From positions 24,222 through 88,221 of the forward strand of contig MPMQ01000007.1 in NCBI GenBank assembly GCA_002238585.1: a stretch of 64,000 nucleotides of DNA, read 5' to 3'. Positions 41,275 through 50,872 of this stretch are shown piece by piece. Source of the stretch: Kistimonas sp. bin40. GTDB lineage: Bacteria; Pseudomonadota; Gammaproteobacteria; Pseudomonadales; Endozoicomonadaceae. The notes beneath the pieces are model-generated. The model worked only from the letters and a program-made list of their open reading frames with translations. It made no database searches and was not told the DNA's origin. The translations under genes and the position numbers were made by a program. The stretch's first letter is position 1. Each line of letters starts with the position of its first letter.

Positions 41275-42153
41275 ATGCCATTGAAATATGCATATCTGGG
41301 GCTGGTGCTTTTTGCGCAGGGGTGTGCTTTCTCCAATCCGCAGACTGTCCCTGTACGGGATGTGCCTGTGACAGGTGCTCGCGCAGCTCAGGCGACTGAT
41401 TCCATCCCCAGTCCTGCGACCTCAAAGCCACCCTTGGCTTCGAGGTCTACTCCCCGCCCCTCTGCCAAGCTCAGCCGGTCGTCTTCGCAATCACCCTCGT
41501 CCACTGCATGGCTGGATGTGGAGACCTTGCGCGAAGAAGTGATGATGCTGCGCGGACTTGTGGAGGAGCAAGGGGCTGTGATTGAGCGCATGCAGAAAGA
41601 CAACCGCAGTCGCTATCTTGATCTGGACTCGCGCCTGGGCAGCCTCACCGCTTCCACTTCTGCCAGTGGGCGCAACACCGCCCCCGCCAAAACCGCCCCT
41701 GCCAAAACGGCACCGCCATCGTCCAGCAGGGACGCTCGCGACGCACAGTCTGACGATGACGGTGAGGCTGTATATCGCAAAGCTCTTCAATTGGTACGGG
41801 GTCGCCAGTTTCCCGCAGCCATTGACAGTTTGCAGGACTACATGGCGCGTTATCCCGCCGGCTCCTACAAAGACAATGCCCAGTACTGGCTAGGGGAGGT
41901 TTACCTGGCACGTGGTGGCAAGAAGGATCTGGTGGCGGCCGAGCAGGCTTTCGTTCGACTTCTTGAAGAGCACCCGTCCAGCAGCAAGCGCGCTGATGCC
42001 ACCTACAAGCTGGGGCTCGTGTATGATCGGCAGGGCAAGGAAAGTCTGGCTGTTGACAAGTTCAATCAGGTCCTGGAAAACTTTTCCGGCAGTTCCGCTG
42101 CCAGACTGGCCAGTGTGTATCTGAAAAGCCTCGCTCCACCGGCTTCCCAATAG
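41275..42153 (+). CDS. cpoB: cell-division coordinator CpoB (YbgF)
   Basis: 292 residues. An N-terminal signal (YLGLVLFAQGCAF) has a cysteine in a poor lipobox, so secretion or lipidation is uncertain. A Pro/Ser-rich linker, a coiled coil (TLREEVMMLRGLVEEQGAVI), then TPR repeats (YRKALQLVRGRQFPAAIDSL and following) match CpoB. It coordinates outer-membrane constriction with peptidoglycan synthesis and binds TolA. Directly downstream of pal, as in E. coli. Confidence 0.92.
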   Translation: MPLKYAYLGLVLFAQGCAFSNPQTVPVRDVPVTGARAAQATDSIPSPATSKPPLASRSTPRPSAKLSRSSSQSPSSTAWLDVETLREEVMMLRGLVEEQGAVIERMQKDNRSRYLDLDSRLGSLTASTSASGRNTAPAKTAPAKTAPPSSSRDARDAQSDDDGEAVYRKALQLVRGRQFPAAIDSLQDYMARYPAGSYKDNAQYWLGEVYLARGGKKDLVAAEQAFVRLLEEHPSSSKRADATYKLGLVYDRQGKESLAVDKFNQVLENFSGSSAARLASVYLKSLAPPASQ

Positions 42154-42201
42154 TGTCTGTCAGGATTTTGTCCCCACCGCCCGTGACCTGGTGCGCGGCA
42201 A

Positions 42202-42470
42202 GCCCCGTCCTTCAGGGCGGGGAAGGATAGCGCGCCTAATCTCACTGGCATTATTCGCAGACCTGACACCTAATCTATGTTCCATGGTTCCATGGCTCCA
42301 TGGCTCAAGGGCGGGACACACCCGGCTCGCCTGTTAAGTGAGCGGAATGCCGCCAGCAGCAGGAACCCGCCCAAGCGACTCATGGGCTGCAGCCTGAAGT
42401 GGCGGCAGCGTGAAGCTGTCACCTGTGAGCGCAGCAGGAATCCCCGTCCTTCAGGGCGGTGAGGATGTCA
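42202..42470 (+). mobile_element. IS200/IS605-type right-end remnants
   Basis: Two copies of a hairpin of the form CCCCGTCC-TTCA-GGGCGGGG occur at 42202-42228 and 42442-42470. The second is followed by GAGGATGTCA, the sequence typical of IS605-family right ends. The reading frame across it gives AGIPVLQGGEDVN, typical of the extreme C-terminus of TnpB. No complete tnpB or tnpA is present, so this is a decayed end. It may retain part of an omega-RNA scaffold. It lies in the 644-base gap 42154-42797, where no gene was recognised. Confidence 0.65.
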
Positions 42471-42797
42471 ATGCATGGCATAAACGAGCAATAACACCGG
42501 AATGCGCTTCACATCGTGAACTCTCCTGGCAATACGGGAAAGTGCTTCGGTCGTGTGCGTATTCCCGGCAGGGGGCCGGCACCCGTGCCCCCCCCAATCC
42601 TTCTTCTCCTCCCCCGGTGCGGCCCGCCAGGCCCACTGTGACGCCCTGCCTCGGCAGGGTTTCTCCACGCGCGGAACTTCTTCCTGATCCAGCACTCCAA
42701 AAGAATAACAATGCAGGAGCAGGAGAGAACGCTCTTTTCCTGTTTGACGGTTTGACGGTTTGACCACATCCAGCAAGACATCAAAGGAGATGGCCTT

Positions 42798-43604
42798 ATG
42801 AGCCCGGCAACCCACCTCGACCCACGCGCACATGCCACTCATCAGCGAAGTGTGAGCCTTCCGCTTGCGCAACTGTCGCCTGACGAGTTGTTGGGCCAAC
42901 GGACGAATCCCGCAGCGGCCGAGCCACGACTGGTTTCTGCGGTAGCGGAGCCTGTCCAGAATATTCCCCCTCCCAGCTCGCAAACCCCGCCAAAGAGGAG
43001 CCTTTCCGCTGCCCGGCGGGATGCCCTTACAGCTCTGCAAGAAAACTTGAAAAGCTTTGTCAATGTTAACAAGCTGCTTGGAATACTTGATGAATTCCTG
43101 CAAGAACAGGACCCGGGAGATCCCATTTTGCTGAACGGCGAGGAAGTCGACAGTATCAAAACGGAATCGGGGCGAGCTGAGCAGATGCAACAACTGCTGA
43201 CGATATTGCACGGCAAGGGCGATAAGGAATTTTATCAATTTGTCAGGTTACTGGAGAAGGCCGGCTACGCCGTCTGGCCCCACGAACTGAGACTCCGGGC
43301 CCAAAAAATCGAGAGCACTGCGGGGCAACAAGAGCCGCCTGTTACTTCAGCCTGGGTACCGGACCTGCCGTGCACGACCGGCAGCGAGCTATTCACTCAG
43401 CAGCTGACTTGCCTCCAGGCAGCACTGGAAGACAGTCAACGACAAGCACACCAGTACTTTGCCGCGTTACAAGAGAAGGAGAAAACCATCACTCAACTGC
43501 AACAAGAGTTGGCTGCGATCAAAGAAACTCGCCATCAGGAAACGGCGGGCTCAACGACTTCATCCACTAACTCAGAGAGCAAAACCCAATGCATCCTGCA
43601 GTAG
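42798..43604 (+). CDS. CARD-like domain protein with coiled coil and C-terminal CaaX box
   Basis: 268 residues; ATG 42798 has AGGAG eight bases upstream. Residues 1-70 are Pro/Ala-rich and probably disordered. Residues 72-165 resemble an animal CARD: NLKSFVNVNKLLGILDEFLQ (helices 1-2), LLNGEEVDSI, then QLLTILHGKGDKEFYQFVRL, which follows the CARD consensus LLxxLxxKGxxxFxxF. Residues 197-245 form a coiled coil. The protein ends Cys-Ile-Leu-Gln, a CaaX prenylation motif. The nearest paralogue is the gene at 44503. Bacterial CARD-like domains are known in gasdermin defence operons, but no gasdermin or protease is next to it. Domain identity is by eye, not by profile search. Confidence 0.7.
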   Translation: MSPATHLDPRAHATHQRSVSLPLAQLSPDELLGQRTNPAAAEPRLVSAVAEPVQNIPPPSSQTPPKRSLSAARRDALTALQENLKSFVNVNKLLGILDEFLQEQDPGDPILLNGEEVDSIKTESGRAEQMQQLLTILHGKGDKEFYQFVRLLEKAGYAVWPHELRLRAQKIESTAGQQEPPVTSAWVPDLPCTTGSELFTQQLTCLQAALEDSQRQAHQYFAALQEKEKTITQLQQELAAIKETRHQETAGSTTSSTNSESKTQCILQ

Positions 43605-44502
43605 GCTGACACGTCTCTCGATTAAACGGCAGCAGACCGGGGTGGCCACTTCACCCTGCGGATTACAGATCTCTTTCATCTGCTGCCCGCTCTATTCGAG
43701 AGTCGAGACCTCATTGAATATCAACAGGGACACAGCCACTCCCAGAGTCCGCCTGACCTTTTGAGTTCGCACTATGGTCTTGGGTCGTGCTCTCGCTTTT
43801 TCAATTTCCCCGTATATCGGTAAGTTGCATCGATGAGTTGCATGGGTGAACGATAGAAAACACTGGCCAGTGACGACACCCATCCCAGGGGACCGGCGCA
43901 AGATGACCAGCCCCATGCACACACGCCCTGGCGACATCGAAACACAAGATAAATGCGCTGTTGCACGGAGCACCCCGATATAGCAGCCGCAGACTATAGT
44001 GCACGAGCTCGGGCCAACACAGTCTCTGCTCCGGCCGGCAAGCTTCCATCAAGCCGGTCGCCAGCTTCCCGCTGAGCGGAGAACGAAAAAAGCAATTCGA
44101 GATCACGGCCTGCCGCGCTACAAAGTCCAACAACCCAACTGGCAGACCCTTGCGTCCGGATTCCCTTTAAATCAGGCATCCCCCCTGTATTGCGCTCTGG
44201 AACCAGAAGAAACGCTGCACGACGACCTTCTGTCTTGACCAGAACTCACAAGGCTTGAGCCTCACGAATGCACTCTCGACCCAGTGCTGATATTGGCATC
44301 AGTCCTGATCCCTTTTCTTATACCCGAAGAAAACGCACGTCAGGGCCATGACAACGGCTCCGCCTGAACAGGAATCAGTTGCACCAACGCCACCCGGAAC
44401 TTTTTCCTTGTCTCCCAGTCTGATACCCAGAACGCAGAAGAGTGCTCTCACCGTTTTTTGATGATTCGACAACAGCAACAAACCATGACGAGGATAAACT
44501 CT
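43605..44502. other. 0.9-kb gap between the two CARD-like genes
   Basis: No gene was recognised. Short open frames on both strands (43801-44133 minus, 43999-44238 plus) lack a clear family or good start sites. It could hold decayed insert material from the same acquisition. No terminator or promoter was clear. Confidence 0.5.
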
Positions 44503-45615
44503 ATGAATCCCATCCGGCCCACCCTATACCCATGGCCCCTCACTACCCCTGCTGCCGATGCGACACCCACTGGCCGCCTGTCTGCTGCCTGTCAGCGTGC
44601 TCTTGCTACTCTGGAAAACAATCTCAAGGCCTGTATACGTGTTGATCGGCTCCTGCAGAACGCACGCCCGGAAGAGCGGGAAGCTTTGCTGGGCGATAAC
44701 GCAGCCAGCATCAGCACCCAATCCGAACCCTCTGCTCAAATGGGAAAGCTGCTGGAAACTCTACACAGCAAAGGCGACGACGAATTTTACCTGTTTGTCG
44801 ATTTGCTGCGCCGAGCCCACTACAACTGGTGGCCTTGCGAGCTGGAGCGGCTGGTTCAGAAGGCCGGCGAGCTCACAGCACCACAGCCTCCTGAGGCAGC
44901 TCCCGTAGCCATGGAGGGGCTGCAAGAGCCGCCGCTCACAGCAGACAGTGAAACGCTGACCCAGCTGCTACAACAACTGGGAGAACAACGGCAGCAAATC
45001 GATGACAGCCGCCGGCACATAACCCGATTGGAAGCGGAAGCGCAGGAGAACCAACGTCAGGTGCGCCAGCACCTTGAGGCTGCACAGAAACTGGAGCAGA
45101 CTATCGTCCAGCTGGAGCTGCAACTTGCAGCGGCCAAAGCTGCCCGTCAGCCAGCGACTTTTCCAACGGATAGCTCCCTTGGAGCGGAGCACAATGTCCA
45201 GCACAGTTTGCAGCAGGCACGTACACTACTCAGGCAAATGGCAGCAGACCCGGACACCAATTTCTTCAAGCAGATCAACGAGCTTCTCGTCTGCTGCCGA
45301 CTCCATCTGCGCGTCGACGAATCCCTGAACAGAAATATTGACAAGGTCATTGACCATCTGGTTTCCAGAGGAATAACGGATGATCAGAACAGGCCTGCAC
45401 TGTACAAATCCCTGAAAAACTCACAAAAAAAAATAGATGCGCTGCTGGCCGTTTTCCCCCATATGTTGTCTCACACCCAGTGCCATGAAACCAAAATCTG
45501 GCATGCCACACAGTGCATGCACCTGCTGGAAGCCTTTTGTGAGACGGGCTGCCACCAGGCCGTTGAGCGCGTGGTCACCAAGTTGGGTGAGCTACTCAGT
45601 GGCGCTCCGTTCTGA
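44503..45615 (+). CDS. CARD-like domain protein with coiled coil and second C-terminal CARD-like domain
   Basis: 370 residues from ATG 44503, with AGGA eight bases upstream; in-frame ATGs at 44458 and 44485 are less well placed. Residues 26-121 parallel the neighbouring protein: NLKACIRVDRLLQ, LLETLHSKGDDEFYLFVDLL and WWPCELERL. Residues 150-215 form a coiled coil. Residues 260-365 are helical and again resemble a CARD: NRNIDKVIDHLVSRGI, KKIDALLAVF, then MHLLEAFCETG. No signal peptide or CaaX box. A paralogue of the protein at 42798, so a duplication or co-acquired pair. Confidence 0.65.
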   Translation: MNPIRPTLYPWPLTTPAADATPTGRLSAACQRALATLENNLKACIRVDRLLQNARPEEREALLGDNAASISTQSEPSAQMGKLLETLHSKGDDEFYLFVDLLRRAHYNWWPCELERLVQKAGELTAPQPPEAAPVAMEGLQEPPLTADSETLTQLLQQLGEQRQQIDDSRRHITRLEAEAQENQRQVRQHLEAAQKLEQTIVQLELQLAAAKAARQPATFPTDSSLGAEHNVQHSLQQARTLLRQMAADPDTNFFKQINELLVCCRLHLRVDESLNRNIDKVIDHLVSRGITDDQNRPALYKSLKNSQKKIDALLAVFPHMLSHTQCHETKIWHATQCMHLLEAFCETGCHQAVERVVTKLGELLSGAPF

Positions 45616-46097
45616 AGCTGTTTTCCCTGCCTGGCTCCGCCCCCCTGTAGTCAGAGCGGGGACGAAGCCGGGTGCCGCTTTCTGTTTCAGGCAGTGCGCA
45701 GCCATACCACGCATTCTTTTTAATAGCCTGTCGTTGATCCACTCTGACCGTCCTGCTGTCTTTGCCGCATAAACAAGAAGAGGTGACAAGGCTGCTGACA
45801 GGAGCCGCGGTCCACCTGTTGCTTAAGCCGCAACGGCCCGTTCGCTCCTCACACTGGCACTGCCAGAAAACACTACGATGGAACGCTGCTGTCGTCTTTT
45901 CCTGGCAGCTCCACGTGTCTCATCTTCGCTCGCCCTGCGCTCCTGTAACACAGATGATTTTCGCGCAGATCCAGTTTGTGCCAGGGTCGCAAAGCCCGCC
46001 TTCTGGATACCCTCTGGTTAACTGGAATCCGGATGCGCAAAAAATCTGTCAACTGCTATGATGAACAGCCCTGCCAGCCCAGCCAACCGGAACAAGC
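45616..46097. other. 482-base gap before dnaE
   Basis: No gene, clear promoter or terminator was recognised. The sequence is not repetitive. It should contain the dnaE promoter, but no good -35/-10 pair stood out. Confidence 0.5.
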
Positions 46098-49000
46098 ATG
46101 CCTGATCTGCATCCCTCTTTTGTGCACTTACGCGTTCACAGCGAGTTTTCACTGGCGGACAGCCTGATAAAAATCAACCCCCTGGTGGAAGCCACGGCGC
46201 GACTGGGCATGCCGGCTCTGGCCGTTACCGACCAGTCCACACTCTGCTCCCTGGTGCGGTTCTACAAAAGCGCGCAGAAAGCGGGGCTCAAACCCCTGTG
46301 TGGTTGTGACCTCTGGGTCGAAAGTCCTGCCGCTGAACAGCCCCCTTCCCGGCTGGTGCTTCTGTGCATGAACACTGAAGGCTACAAGAATCTTATCCAG
46401 CTGGTATCTGACGGGTTTACCAGGAATCAGCACCAGGGACGAGCCCTGATCAAGCGCGAGTGGATTCTGGAAAACAATCACCACCTGATAGCCCTGTCCG
46501 GTGGACAGCACGGCGAAGTAGGGCGGGCACTACTGAGCCAACAACCGCACCAGGCTGATGCCCTGATACACGACTGGCTTCAGGCCTTTGGGGACCGCTT
46601 CTATCTTGAGCTACACAGAACCGGACGCCCCGGAGAGGAAGACTATTTGCATGCGGCCGTCGAGCTGGCAAGCCGTATGGAGGTGCCGGTCGTCGCCACC
46701 AATGATGTCATGTTCCTCGAAGACAGTGATTTTGATGCGCACGAAGCCCGGGTCTGCATAGGCGAAGGTTGGACACTCGAAGACCAACGCCGTCCCAGAA
46801 ACTATTCAGACCAGCAGTATCTCAAAAGCCCGGAGGAAATGTGCCAGCTGTTCCAGGACATTCCAGAGGCTATAGCCAACACAGTCGAAATCGCACGCCG
46901 ATGCTCTCTTGAGGTGTCGCTCGGAAAATCCTTCTTGCCGAACTTTCCTGTTCCCGCAGGAAAAAGCATGGATGTTTTTTTTCGGGAAATATCAGAACAG
47001 GGACTGGAAACCCGACTCGAAGCCACCCTGGATGTCCGGGCTCCTGATTACCAGCAACAACGCCAGGCATACAGGGACAGACTGGCGTTTGAGCAGAATA
47101 TTATCTTGCAGATGGGTTTTCCCGGTTACTTTCTGGTGGTGATGGACTTTATCCGCTGGGCCAGGGAGAACGCCATACCGGTAGGGCCGGGGCGAGGCTC
47201 CGGTGCTGGCTCGCTGGTGGCCTACGCCTTGCGTATTACCGACCTTGATCCGCTTGAGTATGATCTTCTGTTCGAACGTTTCCTCAATCCCGAACGTGTT
47301 TCCATGCCCGACTTCGATGTCGACTTCTGCATGGACAACCGTGACCGTGTGATTGACTACGTCGCCCGGACCTATGGTCGCGAGGCCGTGTCCCAGATCA
47401 TCACTTTCGGCACCATGGCCGCCAAAGCGGTCGTCAAGGACGTGGCGCGCGTCCAGGGCAAGTCCTACAACATGGCTGACAGACTCTCGCGTCTTATCCC
47501 CTTTGAGCCAGGCATGACCCTGAATCGTGCTCTGGAGCAGGAGGAGCCTCTGCGTGATTTTCTGGCCGCAGACCAGGATGCCACAGAAGTCTGGGAGATG
47601 GCACTCAAGCTGGAAGGTGTCGCCCGCAATATGGGCAAGCACGCCGGTGGTGTGGTGATCGCGCCGACCAAACTGGTCGATTTTTCTCCCCTGTACTGTG
47701 ATGAGCAGGGGCAGGGCCTGGTCACGCAGTACGACAAGGATGACGTAGAAGCTGTCGGGCTGGTCAAATTCGACTTTCTTGGATTGCGCACGCTCACCAC
47801 CATCGACTGGGCACTGAAAATGATCAACCGCCGCCGAACGGAGGCGGGGCAGGATCCAGTGGATATTGCGCATATTGATCTGGAAGATCCCAAGGCGTAC
47901 AAGCTCCTGCAGCAGGCCAAAACAACGGCCGTGTTCCAGCTGGAATCACGCGGCATGAAAGAGCTGATCAAGCGCCTCCAGCCCGACTGCTTTGAAGACA
48001 TTGTCGCCCTGGTGGCACTGTTTCGGCCCGGCCCCCTGCAGTCTGGCATGGTAGACAACTTCATCAACCGCAAGCATGGCCGGGAGACCATTTCCTATCC
48101 TGACGCACAATGGCAGCACGAACTTCTCCAGCCGATTTTGCAGCCCACCTACGGCATCATCCTGTACCAGGAACAGGTTATGCAGATCGCCCAGGTACTG
48201 GCGGGCTACACCCTGGGTGGCGCGGACATGCTGCGTCGCGCCATGGGAAAGAAAAAGCCCGAAGAAATGGCCAAACAGCGCACCATTTTCGAGCAGGGAG
48301 CTATAGATCAAAACATTGACGGCACCCTGGCGATGAAAATCTTTGATCTGGTCGAAAAGTTTGCAGGCTATGGTTTCAACAAATCCCACTCGGCAGCCTA
48401 TGCCCTGGTTTCGTACCAGACACTGTGGCTGAAAAAATACTACCCGGCAGAGTTCATGGCAGCGGTTCTTTCTTCTGATCTGCAGAATACAGACAAGGTT
48501 GTCATCCTGATCGAAGAATGTCGTGATATGCGACTGACGGTGCTCCCCCCGGATGTCAACACGGGAAGACACGCCTTTGAAGTCAATGCAGAAGGCCATA
48601 TTGTCTATGGGCTGGGTGCCATCAAGGGGGTGGGAGAGGGCCCTGTTGCAGCCCTGGTGCAGGCCCGTGGTCAGGGAGGCCCGTTCAAGGATCTGTTTGA
48701 TTTGTGTCTCCGGGTGGACGGCAAGAAACTCAACAGGCGCTGTCTGGAGGCATTGCTCTATGCCGGCGCCCTCGACAATCTCGGTCCCTGCCCCGCCAAA
48801 GACTCTCTGAACAGTAACCGGGCCGTGCTGCTGGCCTCCATGAAAACGGCCAGCAAGGCCGCCGAGCAAGCGCTACGCAATGCCGCCAGCGGCTTGAACG
48901 ACCTGTTTGGCGAACCCTCCTGCGGGGAAGACGCCCAGGTCAGAATTGAGGTCGAGGATGTACGTCCATGGGCAGGCAGGGAACGCCTGCAGCGCGAAAA

Positions 49001-49610
49001 AGAAGCATTGGGGTTCTACCTGAGCGGACACCCCATAGACGAATACCAACAGGAACTCCAACACATAACTCACAACAAAATAGGCCGTCTTCAGCCCGGC
49101 CAGGGTTCTATCAGGGTGTTCGGCCTGATTGTCGCCCTGAAAATCATGAAAAACAAAAGTGGTGGCCGGATGGCTTTCATCACCCTGGACGATGGCAGCG
49201 GTCAGGTGGAGGTGGCCCTGTTCTCGGAGGCTTTCAACCTCCACCAGAACCTGGTGATAAAAGACAGCCTCGTCGCTGTAGAAGGAGAGGTCAGCTTCAA
49301 CGAGCGCTCCGATGCATTGAAAATCAATGTCCGCAAGCTGATGAGTTTGACGGAGACTCGCAGTCAGCATTTGCGTGCACTCCAGCTGGCTCTCAACAGT
49401 GAGGAATGTCAAAAGGAAAGGACCCGCTGGCTGGAATCTGTGCTGACCAAACATCCAGGTCAGGTGCCCGTTGTCGTCTGCTTTGCAAACGACAAGGCTT
49501 GTGGTCATATCCGTTTTGGTGATCAGTGGATGGTCAACCCTGATGATGAACTGATAGACAGCTTGCGGGACTGTTATGGCAGAGAGCAAGTCAGTCTGGT
49601 GTACCGCTGA
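46098..49610 (+). CDS. dnaE: DNA polymerase III alpha subunit
   Basis: 1170 residues (E. coli 1160). The N-terminal PHP domain opens with LRVHSEFSLADS. The catalytic aspartates are Asp405 and Asp407 in PDFDVDFC, and Asp559 in VKFDFLGLRTLT, in line with E. coli 401, 403 and 555. GPGRGSGAGSLVAYAL and the C-terminal OB region (GGRMAFITLDDGSGQVEVAL) are present. It is the replicative polymerase. It is flanked by gene-poor repeat regions rather than the usual lpxB/rnhB or accA. Confidence 0.98.
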   Translation: MPDLHPSFVHLRVHSEFSLADSLIKINPLVEATARLGMPALAVTDQSTLCSLVRFYKSAQKAGLKPLCGCDLWVESPAAEQPPSRLVLLCMNTEGYKNLIQLVSDGFTRNQHQGRALIKREWILENNHHLIALSGGQHGEVGRALLSQQPHQADALIHDWLQAFGDRFYLELHRTGRPGEEDYLHAAVELASRMEVPVVATNDVMFLEDSDFDAHEARVCIGEGWTLEDQRRPRNYSDQQYLKSPEEMCQLFQDIPEAIANTVEIARRCSLEVSLGKSFLPNFPVPAGKSMDVFFREISEQGLETRLEATLDVRAPDYQQQRQAYRDRLAFEQNIILQMGFPGYFLVVMDFIRWARENAIPVGPGRGSGAGSLVAYALRITDLDPLEYDLLFERFLNPERVSMPDFDVDFCMDNRDRVIDYVARTYGREAVSQIITFGTMAAKAVVKDVARVQGKSYNMADRLSRLIPFEPGMTLNRALEQEEPLRDFLAADQDATEVWEMALKLEGVARNMGKHAGGVVIAPTKLVDFSPLYCDEQGQGLVTQYDKDDVEAVGLVKFDFLGLRTLTTIDWALKMINRRRTEAGQDPVDIAHIDLEDPKAYKLLQQAKTTAVFQLESRGMKELIKRLQPDCFEDIVALVALFRPGPLQSGMVDNFINRKHGRETISYPDAQWQHELLQPILQPTYGIILYQEQVMQIAQVLAGYTLGGADMLRRAMGKKKPEEMAKQRTIFEQGAIDQNIDGTLAMKIFDLVEKFAGYGFNKSHSAAYALVSYQTLWLKKYYPAEFMAAVLSSDLQNTDKVVILIEECRDMRLTVLPPDVNTGRHAFEVNAEGHIVYGLGAIKGVGEGPVAALVQARGQGGPFKDLFDLCLRVDGKKLNRRCLEALLYAGALDNLGPCPAKDSLNSNRAVLLASMKTASKAAEQALRNAASGLNDLFGEPSCGEDAQVRIEVEDVRPWAGRERLQREKEALGFYLSGHPIDEYQQELQHITHNKIGRLQPGQGSIRVFGLIVALKIMKNKSGGRMAFITLDDGSGQVEVALFSEAFNLHQNLVIKDSLVAVEGEVSFNERSDALKINVRKLMSLTETRSQHLRALQLALNSEECQKERTRWLESVLTKHPGQVPVVVCFANDKACGHIRFGDQWMVNPDDELIDSLRDCYGREQVSLVYR

Positions 49611-50872
49611 CAACCTCCCCACCCTGAAAGACAGGAAGACCTGTGGTGCCTGCGGACGCCCTCCCCATGCCGCCTTTCCCGGGCAGCATGGGTGCTCTGT
49701 TGCCGACCACCGCACCGGCTTGCCTGCACCACAGGCGAATCGGGTGCATCCTGTTTTCGGGATAGTCTGTGCGCTGATGGTGGCGGCGCATGCCCGGCAG
49801 CACCATTCCCGGACGGCATTCCCCGGGCGACATGGCTGGACTGGGTTGGCTGTTCCCGACCACCACACCGGCTTACCTGCGCCACAGGCGAATCGGATGC
49901 ATCCTGTTTTCGGGGTAGTCTGTGCACTGATGGTGGCGGCGCATGCCCGGCAGCGCCATTCCCCCTGTCCAGGCTATACCTTGCGGCCATGTCCGGATGC
50001 GTGCCCGTACTCGGCTCGGGTCTGGTTGGTACACTGCTGTGATACCGCCACCAGACAATCGCCGCGCCATGGCCGCTTGCACTCCCACTTCCGACAGCCC
50101 ACCAGACAATTTCAGCCCGGAATAAAATTATTCAGGCCAGAATTGCTCCTTACATTGCCCCTCGAGACATCTGGTGCACCAACTGCTGGCCTGACTTCAC
50201 CAGGTGGCATCCTGTTTTGCCAACAGTTGTCGCAGCTTGGCTCGACTGGCCACAGCGGACATTCCCTCTGCAAGAGCGGTTTCTCCAGATACAGGCCAGA
50301 GGTATTTTGCCGTCGGTGCCGGGCCTGTGTAGACGGCTCATGGCCTGCCCCACTCTCGCTGCCACTGCTCATGCTGCCTGAGTCTGTAAAACGGCGTACG
50401 GACTGGACCACGAAACAAGGAGCCAGAACATGTTTCCTCTTCACCGCCTTGCTCCCCGAGGCTGTACAGGTCGCGGGGCTTGCGCTGTATCTGGATGGTG
50501 CCCCATCAGCGCTCTCAGGAAAGCGTGCCGCACCACTCCTCGGTTTTTTCCCCGGTTTTCTCCCCGGTTTTCCGGGAGCCTCTCGCAGTTGCTACAGCAA
50601 ATCAGCCAGACCTGTGAGACAGGTGCACCCCCGGGAGGGTCCAGCGCAGTTGGTTTGTGCTGACGAAAACTGCATACGGCCTCCTTGTTTAAAACAACGC
50701 AGCGCATCTCATGAAAAAAAGCCAACTGAGACCACAAAACAACCTCTGCCTGACCAGGCAGCAGTTTTATACTGTGGAGCGGACATGCACCACTTCTCCC
50801 CCCGGATTACAGCTCGATCGTACGGGCCTGGAATCATGGCATGGGACTGGCGATGTTCCCGGTCTGTGAGCA
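49611..50872. other. 1.26-kb gene-poor region between dnaE and ppx
   Basis: A long plus-strand open frame (49576-50901) crosses this region but looks non-coding: it overlaps the dnaE 3' end in another frame, is Cys/His/Ala-rich and matches nothing known. A 106-base direct duplication lies inside (49705-49963), and CCCCGGTTTTC-type short repeats occur at about 50543-50573. No RNA gene was recognised. Confidence 0.55.
49705..49963. repeat. 106-base direct duplication (offset 153 bases)
   Basis: Copy 1 is 49705-49810 and copy 2 is 49858-49963. By eye they differ at seven positions, all A/G transitions on the plus strand and in both directions. The offset is a multiple of three. It is not in a recognised gene. 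Confidence 0.8.

Noticed and set aside
49705..49963. Diversity-generating retroelement template/variable repeat pair
   Set aside because: A-to-G differences run in both directions rather than adenine-specific in one copy, and no reverse transcriptase is present in the window.
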